From Exiguobacterium aestuarii (GTDB lineage Bacteria > Bacillota > Bacilli > Exiguobacteriales > Exiguobacteriaceae): 64,000 bases of DNA. The stretch is from the NCBI RefSeq assembly GCF_020171655.1, contig NZ_JAIVAC010000001.1, positions 2,016,723 through 2,080,722 on the forward strand, read 5' to 3'. Position numbers and translations under genes: made by a program. How positions within the stretch are numbered: position 1 is the stretch's first letter; every line of letters begins with the position of its first letter. This document shows positions 42,470 to 51,490 of this stretch, piece after piece. The notes beneath the pieces were generated by a model. That model did no database searches, was not told the DNA's origin, and saw only the letters and a list, made by a program, of their open reading frames with translations.

Positions 42470-42892
42470 ATGTTCCGAATCGGAAGTATTTTCATTCCCG
42501 TATCAGATGTAGAACAGTCCCTACACTGGTATACAACTTATTTTGATGCCAAAGAAATTGGTCGCTGGGAAGGAGGCATCGGTTTGTGTCTACCAGACGG
42601 TTCGACTCAACTCGGATTGATCCAAACCTCGTCACCGCAACCCGCAACGTTCAAAGATGCGTCAGGACAAGCCCATGTCTATTTCAACGTCATTTGTGAA
42701 GACATTCATTTCGCGTATCAATCGTTCGAACAAGCAGGGTTGATTGCGACACCGCTTCACGATTTCGGAGGCATGTCCTGTTTTGACGTAGTGGACCCGG
42801 ATGGACATACGATCAGTCTTATCTCGGAAGATGTGACTTCCCCGTTCCATCGCGATCGCGTGAACAACCTACAAACGAAAGGAAAGTCTTAA
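42470..42892 (+). CDS. VOC family protein
   Basis: 140 residues, one glyoxalase/bleomycin-resistance fold: IFIPVSDVEQSLHWYTTYFD at the start, AHVYFNVICEDI in the middle, and FDVVDPDGHTISLISED at the end. The metal-ligand residues are not clearly complete. Its stop overlaps the next start by one base (TAATG). Confidence 0.85.
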   Translation: MFRIGSIFIPVSDVEQSLHWYTTYFDAKEIGRWEGGIGLCLPDGSTQLGLIQTSSPQPATFKDASGQAHVYFNVICEDIHFAYQSFEQAGLIATPLHDFGGMSCFDVVDPDGHTISLISEDVTSPFHRDRVNNLQTKGKS

Positions 42893-43290
42893 TGAAACAA
42901 ATTCACCATATCTGTATTCAAACACCAGATTATGCCGCATCGAAGTCATTTTACGAAGCACTCGGTTTTGAACTCGTCCAAGAATCGCCAAACTTCCATA
43001 CGCGTGACTTCAATAGTTGGCTCAAGCTCGGGGATTTTTATATCGAGCTCCAGACTGCTAAAACGGATGAAACGTTACAAGACTACTCGAAACATGCGGC
43101 CGGTCCCGTTCATTTCGCCCTCTATGTGGATGATCTCGAAGCGGAAGTCACACGACTCGAACAGCTAGGCGTCACGTTCTTGCCAAAGCACGGTGGCAAC
43201 ATCTATTTCGTCGTCGACGGTCATTTAAGTAAATTGAAAGCACCGGAAGGAACCATCATCGAACTGCGTGATACGTTTCTGATTAACTGA
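42892..43290 (+). CDS. VOC family protein
   Basis: 132 residues. IHHICIQTPDYAASKSFYEA, VHFALYVDDLEAEV and GTIIELRD provide the typical His...His...Glu ligands of an active VOC metalloenzyme. Translationally coupled to the previous VOC gene. Substrate unknown. Confidence 0.88.
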   Translation: MKQIHHICIQTPDYAASKSFYEALGFELVQESPNFHTRDFNSWLKLGDFYIELQTAKTDETLQDYSKHAAGPVHFALYVDDLEAEVTRLEQLGVTFLPKHGGNIYFVVDGHLSKLKAPEGTIIELRDTFLIN

Positions 43291-43377
43291 GGCCCTGTGC
43301 CTCTTTTTTGTTGGACACATCTTCACGTTTCCCTCACTCGTCTCATCGGGAATGGGTATGAAAAGGATGTGTTGTTC

Positions 43378-45195
43378 ATGATCAAATATCTCGATTATTG
43401 GAGCTACTTGTCACTCTCCCTGGCAAAGCTCTTCTTTTTTAGCTGGTTGACCGCGACGGCGTTCGACTTCTCGTTTTTCCTCATCAATTTGGCGACGATT
43501 CTGCTCCTGACGAGCTGGGCACTTGCCGTGTCTTACCCGATTCGCCGATGGATTTTATACGTTTCTCTGTTCCTGCATAGTACCCTACTCGTCTCGGACA
43601 TCTGGTACTATCGCTATTTTGAAGACTTATTATCTGTCGCCTTACTGTCTGATATCGGACAGATGGGAGATGTCGGGGGTGGCTTCTTGACGCTCATCCG
43701 CCCGATTGATGCGTTCTTCTTCATCGACCTCATTATTTACGGTTTAATTTTACGTTACATCAAACGGCATCCTGTCCGTGAAGCGAAGCGGAACGGAAGA
43801 CGATTGGCGCTCGCCGGCTTCACTCTCGGATTTCTTCTCTTCACGATTCCGCTCACCCTCAGTTATCAGCGCGGGGAAAAATGGATTGCAGACGACCCGA
43901 TCTCGAATATGCGTGAATATTATCATCTCGGTTTTTGGGGCTATCACGCGATGGATGTCGCCAGAGGTGTCGAACGTGCCATGGGATGGAACGAAGTCCT
44001 GACAGACGAGGAGCGTTCTCAAATTCAAGCACTCTCTTATCAGGAATTAAGTGCCCCGAGTCCGGATACGAACGTCATCGTGCTACAACTCGAATCGTTC
44101 CAAACTTCCGTCATCGATCAACGCATCAATGGACAGGAATTGACACCGAATTTGAACCGACTGCGACGTGACATGCTCTATTTCCCGAACGTGTATCATC
44201 AGACGCATGAGGGGCGGACATCCGATGCGGAGTTCATCGTCAACACGTCACTATATCCTGTCAAATCCGGTTCGGTGTACACACGTTTCCCGGGAAATCA
44301 ATTCAGTGCGCTCTCTCAATCCTTGAACGAGGCGGGCTATGATACGGCAGCCATGCACTCCTTCCGTAAAGACTTTTGGAATCGGGATGATTTTTATGAC
44401 AATATCGGATTCAATCATTTCTTTAGCGACAAAGACTACCCCGACCAAGGCATCATCGGGATGGCACTCAACGATCAAGATTTCTTGAATACGTCAGTCG
44501 GATTCATGGGAGAGTTGGATGAACCGTTCTATGCGTTTTTAGTCGCATTGACGAGTCATACACCTTACGACATTCCGGAGGACGAGAAGCGATTGGACCT
44601 GTCAGAAATTGACGACCCGCTTCTCGAAAACTATTACCATACCGTTCATTTCGTCGATACCGCGGTCGGTCAGTTCATCGAACGATTGAAACAAGATGGG
44701 CTGTGGGATGAGACGCTTCTCGTCATGTATGGTGACCATGATAGCGGTCTTACGTCACCAGGAGAAGAAATGGCTACCATCGAAGAAGTGGACTCAACAG
44801 TTGACGCATTTCAACTCGACCGTGCTGTCCCTCTCTTCATCAAACCACCTGGATTGACGACAGGGGAAGTCATGGAGGCGAGCGGTGGACAAATCGATAT
44901 CGCACCGACGATTCTTGACTTACTTGGGATTTCTCCGGCATATATGCTTGGCGACTCCCTCTTGAATGATACGCCGAATCTGACCGTCTTTCGGACGGGT
45001 GCTTTCCGATATGAAGACAATTACTATAAACCAGACTTGAGCGAACGAGCAGAAAACGGCACATGCTATTCCGTTGAGACGGAAAAACCGGTCGCCTTCG
45101 ATCGATGCGCCCCATATATCGACCGTGCGGCCAGCCAGCTCCGTCTCTCGGATACTATCATCGAGAAAGATGCCCTCTCACAAATGAGTCCATGA
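43378..45195 (+). CDS. LTA-synthase-like sulfatase family membrane protein
   Basis: 605 residues. Five N-terminal membrane helices (about 10-170) and an extracellular alkaline-phosphatase-fold domain. The catalytic threonine is Thr281 in EGRTSDAE; metal ligands appear in QLESFQTSVI and GDHDSG (around 452-457). It is most like YvgJ/YfnI-type lipoteichoic acid synthases or primases, but chain-building versus primase activity cannot be told. The ATG at 43378 with AAAAGGA is chosen over the longer frame. Confidence 0.9.
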   Translation: MIKYLDYWSYLSLSLAKLFFFSWLTATAFDFSFFLINLATILLLTSWALAVSYPIRRWILYVSLFLHSTLLVSDIWYYRYFEDLLSVALLSDIGQMGDVGGGFLTLIRPIDAFFFIDLIIYGLILRYIKRHPVREAKRNGRRLALAGFTLGFLLFTIPLTLSYQRGEKWIADDPISNMREYYHLGFWGYHAMDVARGVERAMGWNEVLTDEERSQIQALSYQELSAPSPDTNVIVLQLESFQTSVIDQRINGQELTPNLNRLRRDMLYFPNVYHQTHEGRTSDAEFIVNTSLYPVKSGSVYTRFPGNQFSALSQSLNEAGYDTAAMHSFRKDFWNRDDFYDNIGFNHFFSDKDYPDQGIIGMALNDQDFLNTSVGFMGELDEPFYAFLVALTSHTPYDIPEDEKRLDLSEIDDPLLENYYHTVHFVDTAVGQFIERLKQDGLWDETLLVMYGDHDSGLTSPGEEMATIEEVDSTVDAFQLDRAVPLFIKPPGLTTGEVMEASGGQIDIAPTILDLLGISPAYMLGDSLLNDTPNLTVFRTGAFRYEDNYYKPDLSERAENGTCYSVETEKPVAFDRCAPYIDRAASQLRLSDTIIEKDALSQMSP

Positions 45196-45199
45196 AAAA

Positions 45200-45232
45200 C
45201 CTCCCGAGCTATTAGTCTCGGGAGGTTTGTTT
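45200..45232. terminator. Bidirectional terminator
   Basis: Stem CCTCCCGAG/CTCGGGAGG (about 45200-45226) with flanking A and T bases, between the LTA-synthase-like gene and the convergent PhnB-like gene. Confidence 0.85.
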
Positions 45233-46115
45233 AGTAAGCTTTACGCAACGTCGCGATATCGAGTTTTTTCATGGGCAGACACGCCTGTACGACTTGTTCA
45301 ATCTGCTCTTGCGAACCGACCGTCATCATCTCTTCCATTTCCCACGGAATGATTTGCCACGAAACGCCATAGCGATCTTTCAGCCATCCACACTCCTCTG
45401 CTTCCGGTACAGCCGATAACTGTTCCCAGTACGTATCGACTTCGTCTTGTGTCTCACAAAAAGCGATGAGCGACTGTGTTTCATTAAATGAAAACATATG
45501 ATTTTCATTACTGTCCATCACGACAAATTCTCGACCGGATAAGACGAAGCGAGCATAGTTGATTTTCCCGTCGAGCTCGTCGCCATCTTCTTCCGTGTAT
45601 CGTACCGTATGACCGTCCAGTACATACGAATCTTTGAAAATGGAAATCCAATCTTTCATCGCCGCCTCGGCGCGACCGAATGCTTCCTGGACAAACAAGA
45701 GGCATGGCGTCACGAGCTGAATGTCCATCCCCCCATCATGCATAATTTGCCAAGAAACCCCGTAGCGGTCTTTCAACCACCCGTAACGCTGACTGAAGTC
45801 GTACGTATCTAATGGAATTAAAATCTCCGCTCCGTCAGATAATCGTTCCCACAGCGCATTGATTTCTTCTGTTGTCGGGAGGGATACCATATAGGAAATG
45901 GACGGATTTCGTTCTTTCGTCGTGCCTCCCCCGAGTAACTGAAAGAACTGTCCAGCGAGCGATAACGTCACAATCGTCGTCTCGCCTGCTGGCGAGCTTG
46001 AAAATGTCGTCGTATAATCGACAAACGAATCTGGAAAGATGGAGACATACCACTCGGCGATTTCCTCGACATTCTCCTCAAACCAAATACATGGGATCAC
46101 AGGTTGCGTAATCAT
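45231..46115 (-). CDS. Tandem PhnB-like VOC protein
   Basis: 294 residues, two PhnB/3-demethylubiquinone-methyltransferase-like VOC units in one chain. Both contain the marker LKDRYGVSWQI (about 109 and 245), and begin PCIWFEENVEEIAEWYVSIF and PCLLFVQEAFGRAEAAMKDW. Function unknown; no active methyltransferase motif. GAAAGGAG site. Confidence 0.9.
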   Translation of the reverse strand: MITQPVIPCIWFEENVEEIAEWYVSIFPDSFVDYTTTFSSSPAGETTIVTLSLAGQFFQLLGGGTTKERNPSISYMVSLPTTEEINALWERLSDGAEILIPLDTYDFSQRYGWLKDRYGVSWQIMHDGGMDIQLVTPCLLFVQEAFGRAEAAMKDWISIFKDSYVLDGHTVRYTEEDGDELDGKINYARFVLSGREFVVMDSNENHMFSFNETQSLIAFCETQDEVDTYWEQLSAVPEAEECGWLKDRYGVSWQIIPWEMEEMMTVGSQEQIEQVVQACLPMKKLDIATLRKAY

Positions 46116-46129
46116 GAGAAAGTCTCCTT

Positions 46130-46414
46130 TCAGACTTCATGCAAACGATAGACGTCACGTACGGCGAGAAGTTCCCCGGCTTCATCACGATACGTCTGAT
46201 AATGCGATGAATGAATGTGGTGATCGAGCGCTTCTTCGTCTTGATATTTTTCATAGAAGACAAACGTTCCTGGCGCATCGATTGCTTCGTGAAGAACGTA
46301 CGCGAGACACCCTTCTTCCGCTCGTGACGGTGGAATCACACGATGCAACGCCTCACGTAACGCTTCTTCTTTACCAGGATGGGCTTTCAAGATTGCAGTA
46401 ATGACAATTTCCAT
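46130..46414 (-). CDS. Antibiotic-biosynthesis monooxygenase (ABM) domain protein
   Basis: 94 residues: MEIVITAILKAHPGKEEALR, then FVFYEKYQDEEALDHHIHSS, the signature of YgiN-type ABM ferredoxin-like dimers, often quinol monooxygenases. The ATG at 46414 with AAGGAGGAAG is used. It lies 14 bp upstream of the PhnB-like gene and probably shares a transcript with it. Confidence 0.88.
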   Translation of the reverse strand: MEIVITAILKAHPGKEEALREALHRVIPPSRAEEGCLAYVLHEAIDAPGTFVFYEKYQDEEALDHHIHSSHYQTYRDEAGELLAVRDVYRLHEV

Positions 46415-46483
46415 ACAGTCTTCCTCCTTCGATAATGGACCTGACTTTCTGTTCCCGAATCCACCGCAATTTATCCCCAAAAA

Positions 46484-46518
46484 AACGGATATCTCATCAT
46501 ACGAGACATCCGTTTCTA
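46484..46518 (-). terminator. Terminator after the MMPL exporter gene
   Basis: Stem AAACGGAT-TCTCGTATGATGAGA-ATCCGTTT followed by T7 on the minus strand. Confidence 0.85.
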
Positions 46519-46519
46519 C

Positions 46520-49174
46520 TTATGACTTTTTCTTTTGTCGGAATGGCCACCAAACACCATCACCAAATGAAATCGTAATGGCTGGAATCAAGAGTGGCAA
46601 TACAATCAATCCGTATAGCAACAGACCAGTAATCACGATGGTCGCAATCTGAACGAGACTAAGTACACCTGACGGGATCATGGCGCCGAACGTCCCGGCG
46701 AGGATGACTGCAGCGGTCATAATGACGGTACCCATCTTCGTCATCGAATAGATGAGCGCATCACGGACCGTCTTCCCACTGATTGTCTCTTCTCGGAATC
46801 GATCCAGTAGGAAGATGGAATAGTCAATTCCGAGTGCAATCAACATGACGAATCCAAAGAACGGAACGGCCCAGCTGATTCCGTCATAGCCAAGACCTTC
46901 CACAAAGATTAGCTCTGTGATTGCTGCTGACGTATAATACGTCAAGAGAAGCGAAGCAATCATATAGAGCGGCATGATCATCGAGCGGAACAATGCCGTC
47001 AAGACGATGAATAACGTCACGAGCATGATGGCTACCGTCCGATTGAAGTCGTTCGTTGACGTTTCATTCAAATCGCTGTTGATGCTTGAGATACCTGCGT
47101 ATCCGATGGTCGCATCTGCATATGGTGTCCCCGTCACAGAGCGATCCATCGTCTCTTTAATCGTCTCGACGACATCAATCGCTTCTGGTGAGTATGGATC
47201 CATCTCTAGTACCACCTCGAGCTGAGTCGCCGTTTCTTCGTCAAAGACGTAGCGTTCGACAGCAGGTGAAAACTCATCTGATGTGAGTGTCCCTTCCGGA
47301 AGATAGACGCCTGTCTCACGGAGCGAATCTGCTTCACTCAACTGTTGCAAGAACGAAACCGCTTCGCCGAGGCCTGACTCGATTTGTCCTAATCCTTCGT
47401 TCGCTTCGCCGACACCTGTCGCGAGTTGCGATAGTCCGGTACTAAGTTCACCAACCTGAGATCCTTGCGCATTTAATGCGGAGGCAGCTTCACTGATGCC
47501 CGATTCGATTTGTGTGAGCCCTGCCGACACTTGACCGAGTTGTCCGACTGCAGCAGGAATATTTTGAGTCGCTGTCAATCCTTGCCCAATGAGGCCAAGT
47601 TGACTATTTAACTGATTCAGCCCAGCTGCTGCTTCTGCAAGCGGTGCCCCGGCATTGGTTGAACCGCTTGGCAATTGTCCGACGACCGCGTTTAGACCCT
47701 GCTCAATTTCATCTAATCCAGCCTGGACATCACCGAGACCCGTCTGTGCGTCAGACAAACCTTCACTGAGTTCACCGAGTTGCGTGTCGACATAGAAATC
47801 GTCGATGACTTCACCAGTCGGGCGTGTGAGCGCACGCACACCGTTCACTCCATCGACTTTTTCGAGCTCACTTGCGAACATTTCAATGTATGGAACTTCC
47901 GATTCCGTGATGGCTTGATCTTGTTTCAAAATGATTTGTACCGGAAGGGATTCCCCTTGACCGAACCCTTCTGAAATCAAATTCAATCCACGAACCGAAT
48001 CGTACCCGTCTCCAATCTCATCGACCGTATTGAACGAACGGGCATCGTCATACGTGAACAGGACTGGCACCGTGATCAATCCAACGACCAAAATCGATAC
48101 GAACGGGCGATTGACCGACAATCGACTCAATCCAGCCCAGAGCTTGCTATCATGATGCTCGCCTGCTTTCTTCGATGGCCAGAACAGTCGTTGCTTGAGC
48201 GTCGCCATAAAGAATGGGACGACCGTGAAGAGAATCAACAGCAACACCGCAATCCCGACGGCGACGGCGACGGCTGATTTAAAGATTGGAAAATCTGCAA
48301 ATCCGATGGCCGCGAAACCGACGAAGACCGCGAGCCCACTGATCAAGACCGTCCGCCCTGCCGTCTTGTATGTGTTGACGATTGCTTCTTCAATCGCATG
48401 TCCCGCACTCAGCTCCTCTTTGTAACGGCTAAGAAGTAGGATACAATAGTCTGTCCCAATCCCGAACAAGATGGCCACGAGGAATATTTGTGTGTAGTTC
48501 GATACCGGGAATCCGAACCAATCCACAAAGAACGCGACAAACGATTGGCTCAATAAATACGTGAAGCCGACCGCGATGAGTGGAATGAACGGTGTCACGA
48601 TAGAACGGAACACGAGGAGCAACAATCCAAAAATCAATACGACCGTGATGATTTCCGTCTTTTTCAATCCTTCTTGGGCACTCAAGTTCACATCATTGTT
48701 AATGATTTCTTCCCCAGTGATATATACTGTTTCCTCTTGAGGAAGCACGTTTTCACGGACATCATCAGCAAACGCATTGATTTCTTCTGTCGTACCTTCG
48801 ACCGTGATTGGGACGAGGACGATGCGTCCGTCTTCTGAGACGAGCTGTGCCTCTGTCTCCTCACTTTCAAACGGATCGAGAACATCCGTCACGACCGTTT
48901 CATTCTGTCTAAGCTCTTCGATGACACGAGCGACATCCGTTCGCTCGGTTTCGCCAATCGACTCGAACTCGTAGACGAGCGAGATGGTTTTATCACTCTT
49001 CCCGGCTTCATCTAAAATCGCTTGTGCACGCTGAGAGTCCATATCGTCCGCTAGCTGAAAACTACCAGCTTCTTCTGCTTGCTTTGTTAAGTTCGGCGCT
49101 ACGACAAATAGTGCCGCCGTCAATACGATGAGGGAAATGAGAATTCCCCAACGCCATTGAATGATTTTATGCAC
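46520..49174 (-). CDS. MMPL/RND-family exporter (YdgH-like)
   Basis: 884 residues, GTG start. Twelve predicted membrane helices in two MMPL halves (about 170-365 and 715-875) with a first extracytoplasmic loop and a very long second one holding LxxGL heptads (GLSDAQTGLGDVQAGLDEIE, GLGQIESGLGEAVSFL) predicted as an extended coiled coil. The architecture fits YdgH of Bacillus subtilis. Substrate probably a lipid or lipophilic drug. Starts 4 bp after the MarR gene stop with GGGGAGG as site. Confidence 0.92.
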   Translation of the reverse strand: MHKIIQWRWGILISLIVLTAALFVVAPNLTKQAEEAGSFQLADDMDSQRAQAILDEAGKSDKTISLVYEFESIGETERTDVARVIEELRQNETVVTDVLDPFESEETEAQLVSEDGRIVLVPITVEGTTEEINAFADDVRENVLPQEETVYITGEEIINNDVNLSAQEGLKKTEIITVVLIFGLLLLVFRSIVTPFIPLIAVGFTYLLSQSFVAFFVDWFGFPVSNYTQIFLVAILFGIGTDYCILLLSRYKEELSAGHAIEEAIVNTYKTAGRTVLISGLAVFVGFAAIGFADFPIFKSAVAVAVGIAVLLLILFTVVPFFMATLKQRLFWPSKKAGEHHDSKLWAGLSRLSVNRPFVSILVVGLITVPVLFTYDDARSFNTVDEIGDGYDSVRGLNLISEGFGQGESLPVQIILKQDQAITESEVPYIEMFASELEKVDGVNGVRALTRPTGEVIDDFYVDTQLGELSEGLSDAQTGLGDVQAGLDEIEQGLNAVVGQLPSGSTNAGAPLAEAAAGLNQLNSQLGLIGQGLTATQNIPAAVGQLGQVSAGLTQIESGISEAASALNAQGSQVGELSTGLSQLATGVGEANEGLGQIESGLGEAVSFLQQLSEADSLRETGVYLPEGTLTSDEFSPAVERYVFDEETATQLEVVLEMDPYSPEAIDVVETIKETMDRSVTGTPYADATIGYAGISSINSDLNETSTNDFNRTVAIMLVTLFIVLTALFRSMIMPLYMIASLLLTYYTSAAITELIFVEGLGYDGISWAVPFFGFVMLIALGIDYSIFLLDRFREETISGKTVRDALIYSMTKMGTVIMTAAVILAGTFGAMIPSGVLSLVQIATIVITGLLLYGLIVLPLLIPAITISFGDGVWWPFRQKKKS

Positions 49175-49177
49175 GCG

Positions 49178-49621
49178 TTATTCCTCCCCGATTCGGAGCA
49201 ATTGTTTTATTTTCCGGAACGTCCGGACAAATTGCTCAATTTCAATTTCGTCTACTTCTCCATCGATGAGGGATTCTACATATCGATAGACGGCACCGTC
49301 CACTTCCTCGACGAGCCGCTTTCCTTCTGAGGTCAATTCAATCAAACGTTCGCGCTGATCCTTGCCACGTCGACTCGTGACAAGTTCTTTTTCGACCAGT
49401 TTTTTGAGTCGATTCGAGACCGCACTTTTATGGACACCTTGCTTTTGTGCCAATTGCCCAGCAGGGGTCGGTCCAAATTGATCGAGCAACTTTAAGAGCT
49501 GGAGTTGTTCACGCGAATACTCACGCCAGACATCCCCTTCCATCGCTTCGATGACATGTTCCGTCCCATGGAACATCACTTCTTCAAATAACTGCACGGC
49601 TTCGCGCATCAATGCTTTCAT
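49178..49621 (-). CDS. MarR-family repressor of the exporter gene
   Basis: 147 residues with the MarR core: QLLKLLDQFGPTPAGQLAQK, GVHKSAVSNRLKKLVEKELV, and the wing RRGKDQRERLIELTSEGK. First gene of a two-gene operon with the MMPL exporter, a known arrangement (YdgG/YdgJ-YdgH). Two perfect dyads in its promoter indicate self-repression. Confidence 0.93.
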   Translation of the reverse strand: MKALMREAVQLFEEVMFHGTEHVIEAMEGDVWREYSREQLQLLKLLDQFGPTPAGQLAQKQGVHKSAVSNRLKKLVEKELVTSRRGKDQRERLIELTSEGKRLVEEVDGAVYRYVESLIDGEVDEIEIEQFVRTFRKIKQLLRIGEE

Positions 49622-49624
49622 TTT

Positions 49625-49643
49625 TAGTTTACCCCCTAAACTA
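49625..49643. promoter_or_regulatory. MarR operator O1
   Basis: TAGTTTA-N5-TAAACTA, perfect 7-bp arms. It overlaps the ribosome site of the marR-type gene, four bases before its ATG. Confidence 0.8.
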
Positions 49644-49651
49644 GATGGTTA

Positions 49652-49670
49652 TAGTTTATGCCCTAAACTA
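49652..49670. promoter_or_regulatory. MarR operator O2
   Basis: Second TAGTTTA-N5-TAAACTA with identical arms, 27 bp centre to centre from O1. It covers the -10 box (TAAACT on the minus strand) and part of the spacer. Confidence 0.8.
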
Positions 49671-49681
49671 AATAACGTCAA
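49653..49681 (-). promoter_or_regulatory. Sigma-A promoter of the MarR-exporter operon
   Basis: Minus-strand TTGACG (49676-49681), 17-bp spacer, TAAACT (49653-49658). Confidence 0.6.
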
Positions 49682-49714
49682 ATAAAAAAACCGATAAGGA
49701 GAATCCTATCGGCG
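49681..49714 (-). terminator. Terminator after the YfbM-like gene
   Basis: Stem CCGATAGG/CCTTATCGG then TTTTTTT on the minus strand; its T tail touches the -35 box of the next operon. Confidence 0.8.
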
Positions 49715-49732
49715 CAGCACATCAGTCGTATT

Positions 49733-50206
49733 TTATCCGATCCATGTAATCAACCCTTTGTGCTTTTGTGACGCGGATAAAAAAATCGCTTTCAATTCCT
49801 CGAACTGTTCGAGCAAGTATTGCTTTTCCTCACTTCCCCACCCTCTCTCGAATGGGTAAAGTTCATGCGCATTCATCCTCGTCGCGTCATAACGTGATTC
49901 AAGGGCATCTCGTTCGATATAGTGAAGTCGGGTCGCTAAGTCTTTCACTTCTGATGACGTCAAATAGGCCGTTCCTGTTTCCTCTTCGATTACCATTCCG
50001 CCGAAAATCGTTCTCCCGAGGGAGTGACGGTCAATGTCGTCCAAGTCCGCTTCTCCGGTTAGCAAAAAGTACAGTCCGTGCCACGCTTTATCGATATCCG
50101 ACTGCCTTTCCTCGTACGTGTACAATTCCTCGAAATAATCAGGTTCATCAAGTAGCCGCGCCAACTCATCATCTGTTACTCGCAAGTAAGTTCCAATCAT
50201 CCCCAT
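49733..50206 (-). CDS. YfbM family protein (DUF1877)
   Basis: 157 residues starting MGMIGTYLRVTDDELARLLD, the clear YfbM/DUF1877 start, with DIDKAWHGLYFLLTGEAD and the C-terminal YLLEQFEELKAIFLSASQ. Function unknown. The ATG at 50206 has GAGAGGGG nine bases upstream; the 51-codon longer frame runs through the terminator of the next gene. Confidence 0.9.
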   Translation of the reverse strand: MGMIGTYLRVTDDELARLLDEPDYFEELYTYEERQSDIDKAWHGLYFLLTGEADLDDIDRHSLGRTIFGGMVIEEETGTAYLTSSEVKDLATRLHYIERDALESRYDATRMNAHELYPFERGWGSEEKQYLLEQFEELKAIFLSASQKHKGLITWIG

Positions 50207-50249
50207 ATGAGTGCCCCTCTCCAGTTCGTTTGTCTGTCTATTCGTCATC

Positions 50250-50278
50250 AAAACGAAAAAACCTTCCGTAGAAGGTTT
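50250..50278 (-). terminator. Terminator after the FAD oxidoreductase gene
   Basis: Stem AACCTTC/GAAGGTT followed by TTTTTT on the minus strand. Confidence 0.78.
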
Positions 50279-51218
50279 AAACGATTGCCTCGGCGACACG
50301 TAGACCAGATAGATAGGCACTCTCAAATCGAGTTCGTCCGGATGGATCATCCGCTTCAAGAAAGATATCGCCAGCTAAATAGATGGGATGATGGCTTACC
50401 CGATAAAACGGTTCATGCCACACGTCTTTCGCTTGCGCATAGCGCCACCGTTTCAACTGCCGTGACACGATGTCGATATCGCCAACTTCCTCTCGGAATA
50501 ACCGCTCGACCTCTGTAAGTGTCTCCTCTTCCGGTCGCTCATACCACTCCTCACTCCACGCTTCTTCCATATAGACGCTGATGAGCGAGGTCGCAGTGAT
50601 TCCTTTTTGCTGATTATTGATCACCTTCAACAATCCAGGTGTCAGGTCATGATCGAGAATCCCATCTTCCCCAATCTGTACATCACCCGTACATTCGAAG
50701 AGACCGACGAACGTCGGCGCATACACGAGACGTCGCAAGGAAGGTTTGACCTGATTAACCAAACTCCCGAGTAATTCGAACGATTGCGGAAGCGGTGCCG
50801 TCATCACGATTTGGTCGTATGAACGTCTCGTCACATCTGTCTTCACGCTGATGGTACTATCCTCTTCTATGTGAACGTGCTCCACATGTTCATTCAAGTG
50901 TACCGTCAATTCCTCAGCAAGATGCTTGGCGAGTCCATTCATACCATCCGTCCCCACGTATCGCGGATAAGGATCCGCATACCAGACACGCACCCAGTTC
51001 GCACTCATCCACGACTGTACCTCGCGTTTGAGCTCTTCCCCACGTACGGTGAAATAGACGGCCCCGTGATCCGCTTGTCCGTCACCGATTCGACGAGTCG
51101 CCAAACGTCCCCCGACGCTTTGACTCTTTTCAATCAATTCAACCGTATGACCTCGACGTGCGAGTTCACGCGCTGCGATGATTCCGCTCAGACCAGCCCC
51201 AATGATTCCAATCTTCAT
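50277..51218 (-). CDS. FAD-dependent oxidoreductase (renalase-like)
   Basis: 313 residues. FAD-binding GAGLSGIIAARELARRGH and ELIEKSQSVGGR at the N-terminus, the MTAPLP segment and the C-terminal YLAGDIF with SAYLSGLRVAEAI are those of amine-oxidase/renalase-type flavoproteins. The substrate could be an isomeric NAD(P)H form, as for bacterial renalases; inference only. Single gene. Confidence 0.88.
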   Translation of the reverse strand: MKIGIIGAGLSGIIAARELARRGHTVELIEKSQSVGGRLATRRIGDGQADHGAVYFTVRGEELKREVQSWMSANWVRVWYADPYPRYVGTDGMNGLAKHLAEELTVHLNEHVEHVHIEEDSTISVKTDVTRRSYDQIVMTAPLPQSFELLGSLVNQVKPSLRRLVYAPTFVGLFECTGDVQIGEDGILDHDLTPGLLKVINNQQKGITATSLISVYMEEAWSEEWYERPEEETLTEVERLFREEVGDIDIVSRQLKRWRYAQAKDVWHEPFYRVSHHPIYLAGDIFLEADDPSGRTRFESAYLSGLRVAEAIV

Positions 51219-51490
51219 TCAGCATTTCCCCTTTCCTTCATGAAGATTGTAGCATGCTCATTCCTTTCAACCTCTATTTAACTAAATCAGGCGAGAATTC
51301 TCTCTCCTCTAAGCGTCTCGGGGCGTAGCCCAGCGTAGGCGGGAGATGAATCGCCCGGTCCAATAGTCTTCTCTCCCTGTGACAGATATGACGAACAAAA
51401 GTTCGTCATTCCGTCAGATTCTCCATCCCCCTCCACGGGTATCGGATGAGGAGGACACATCACAATCTTCTGGAGGGAGGAGGGACGGAC

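Noticed and set aside
50207..50359. 51-codon extension of the YfbM-like protein
   Set aside because: It contains the terminator of the upstream oxidoreductase gene; the family starts at MGMIG.
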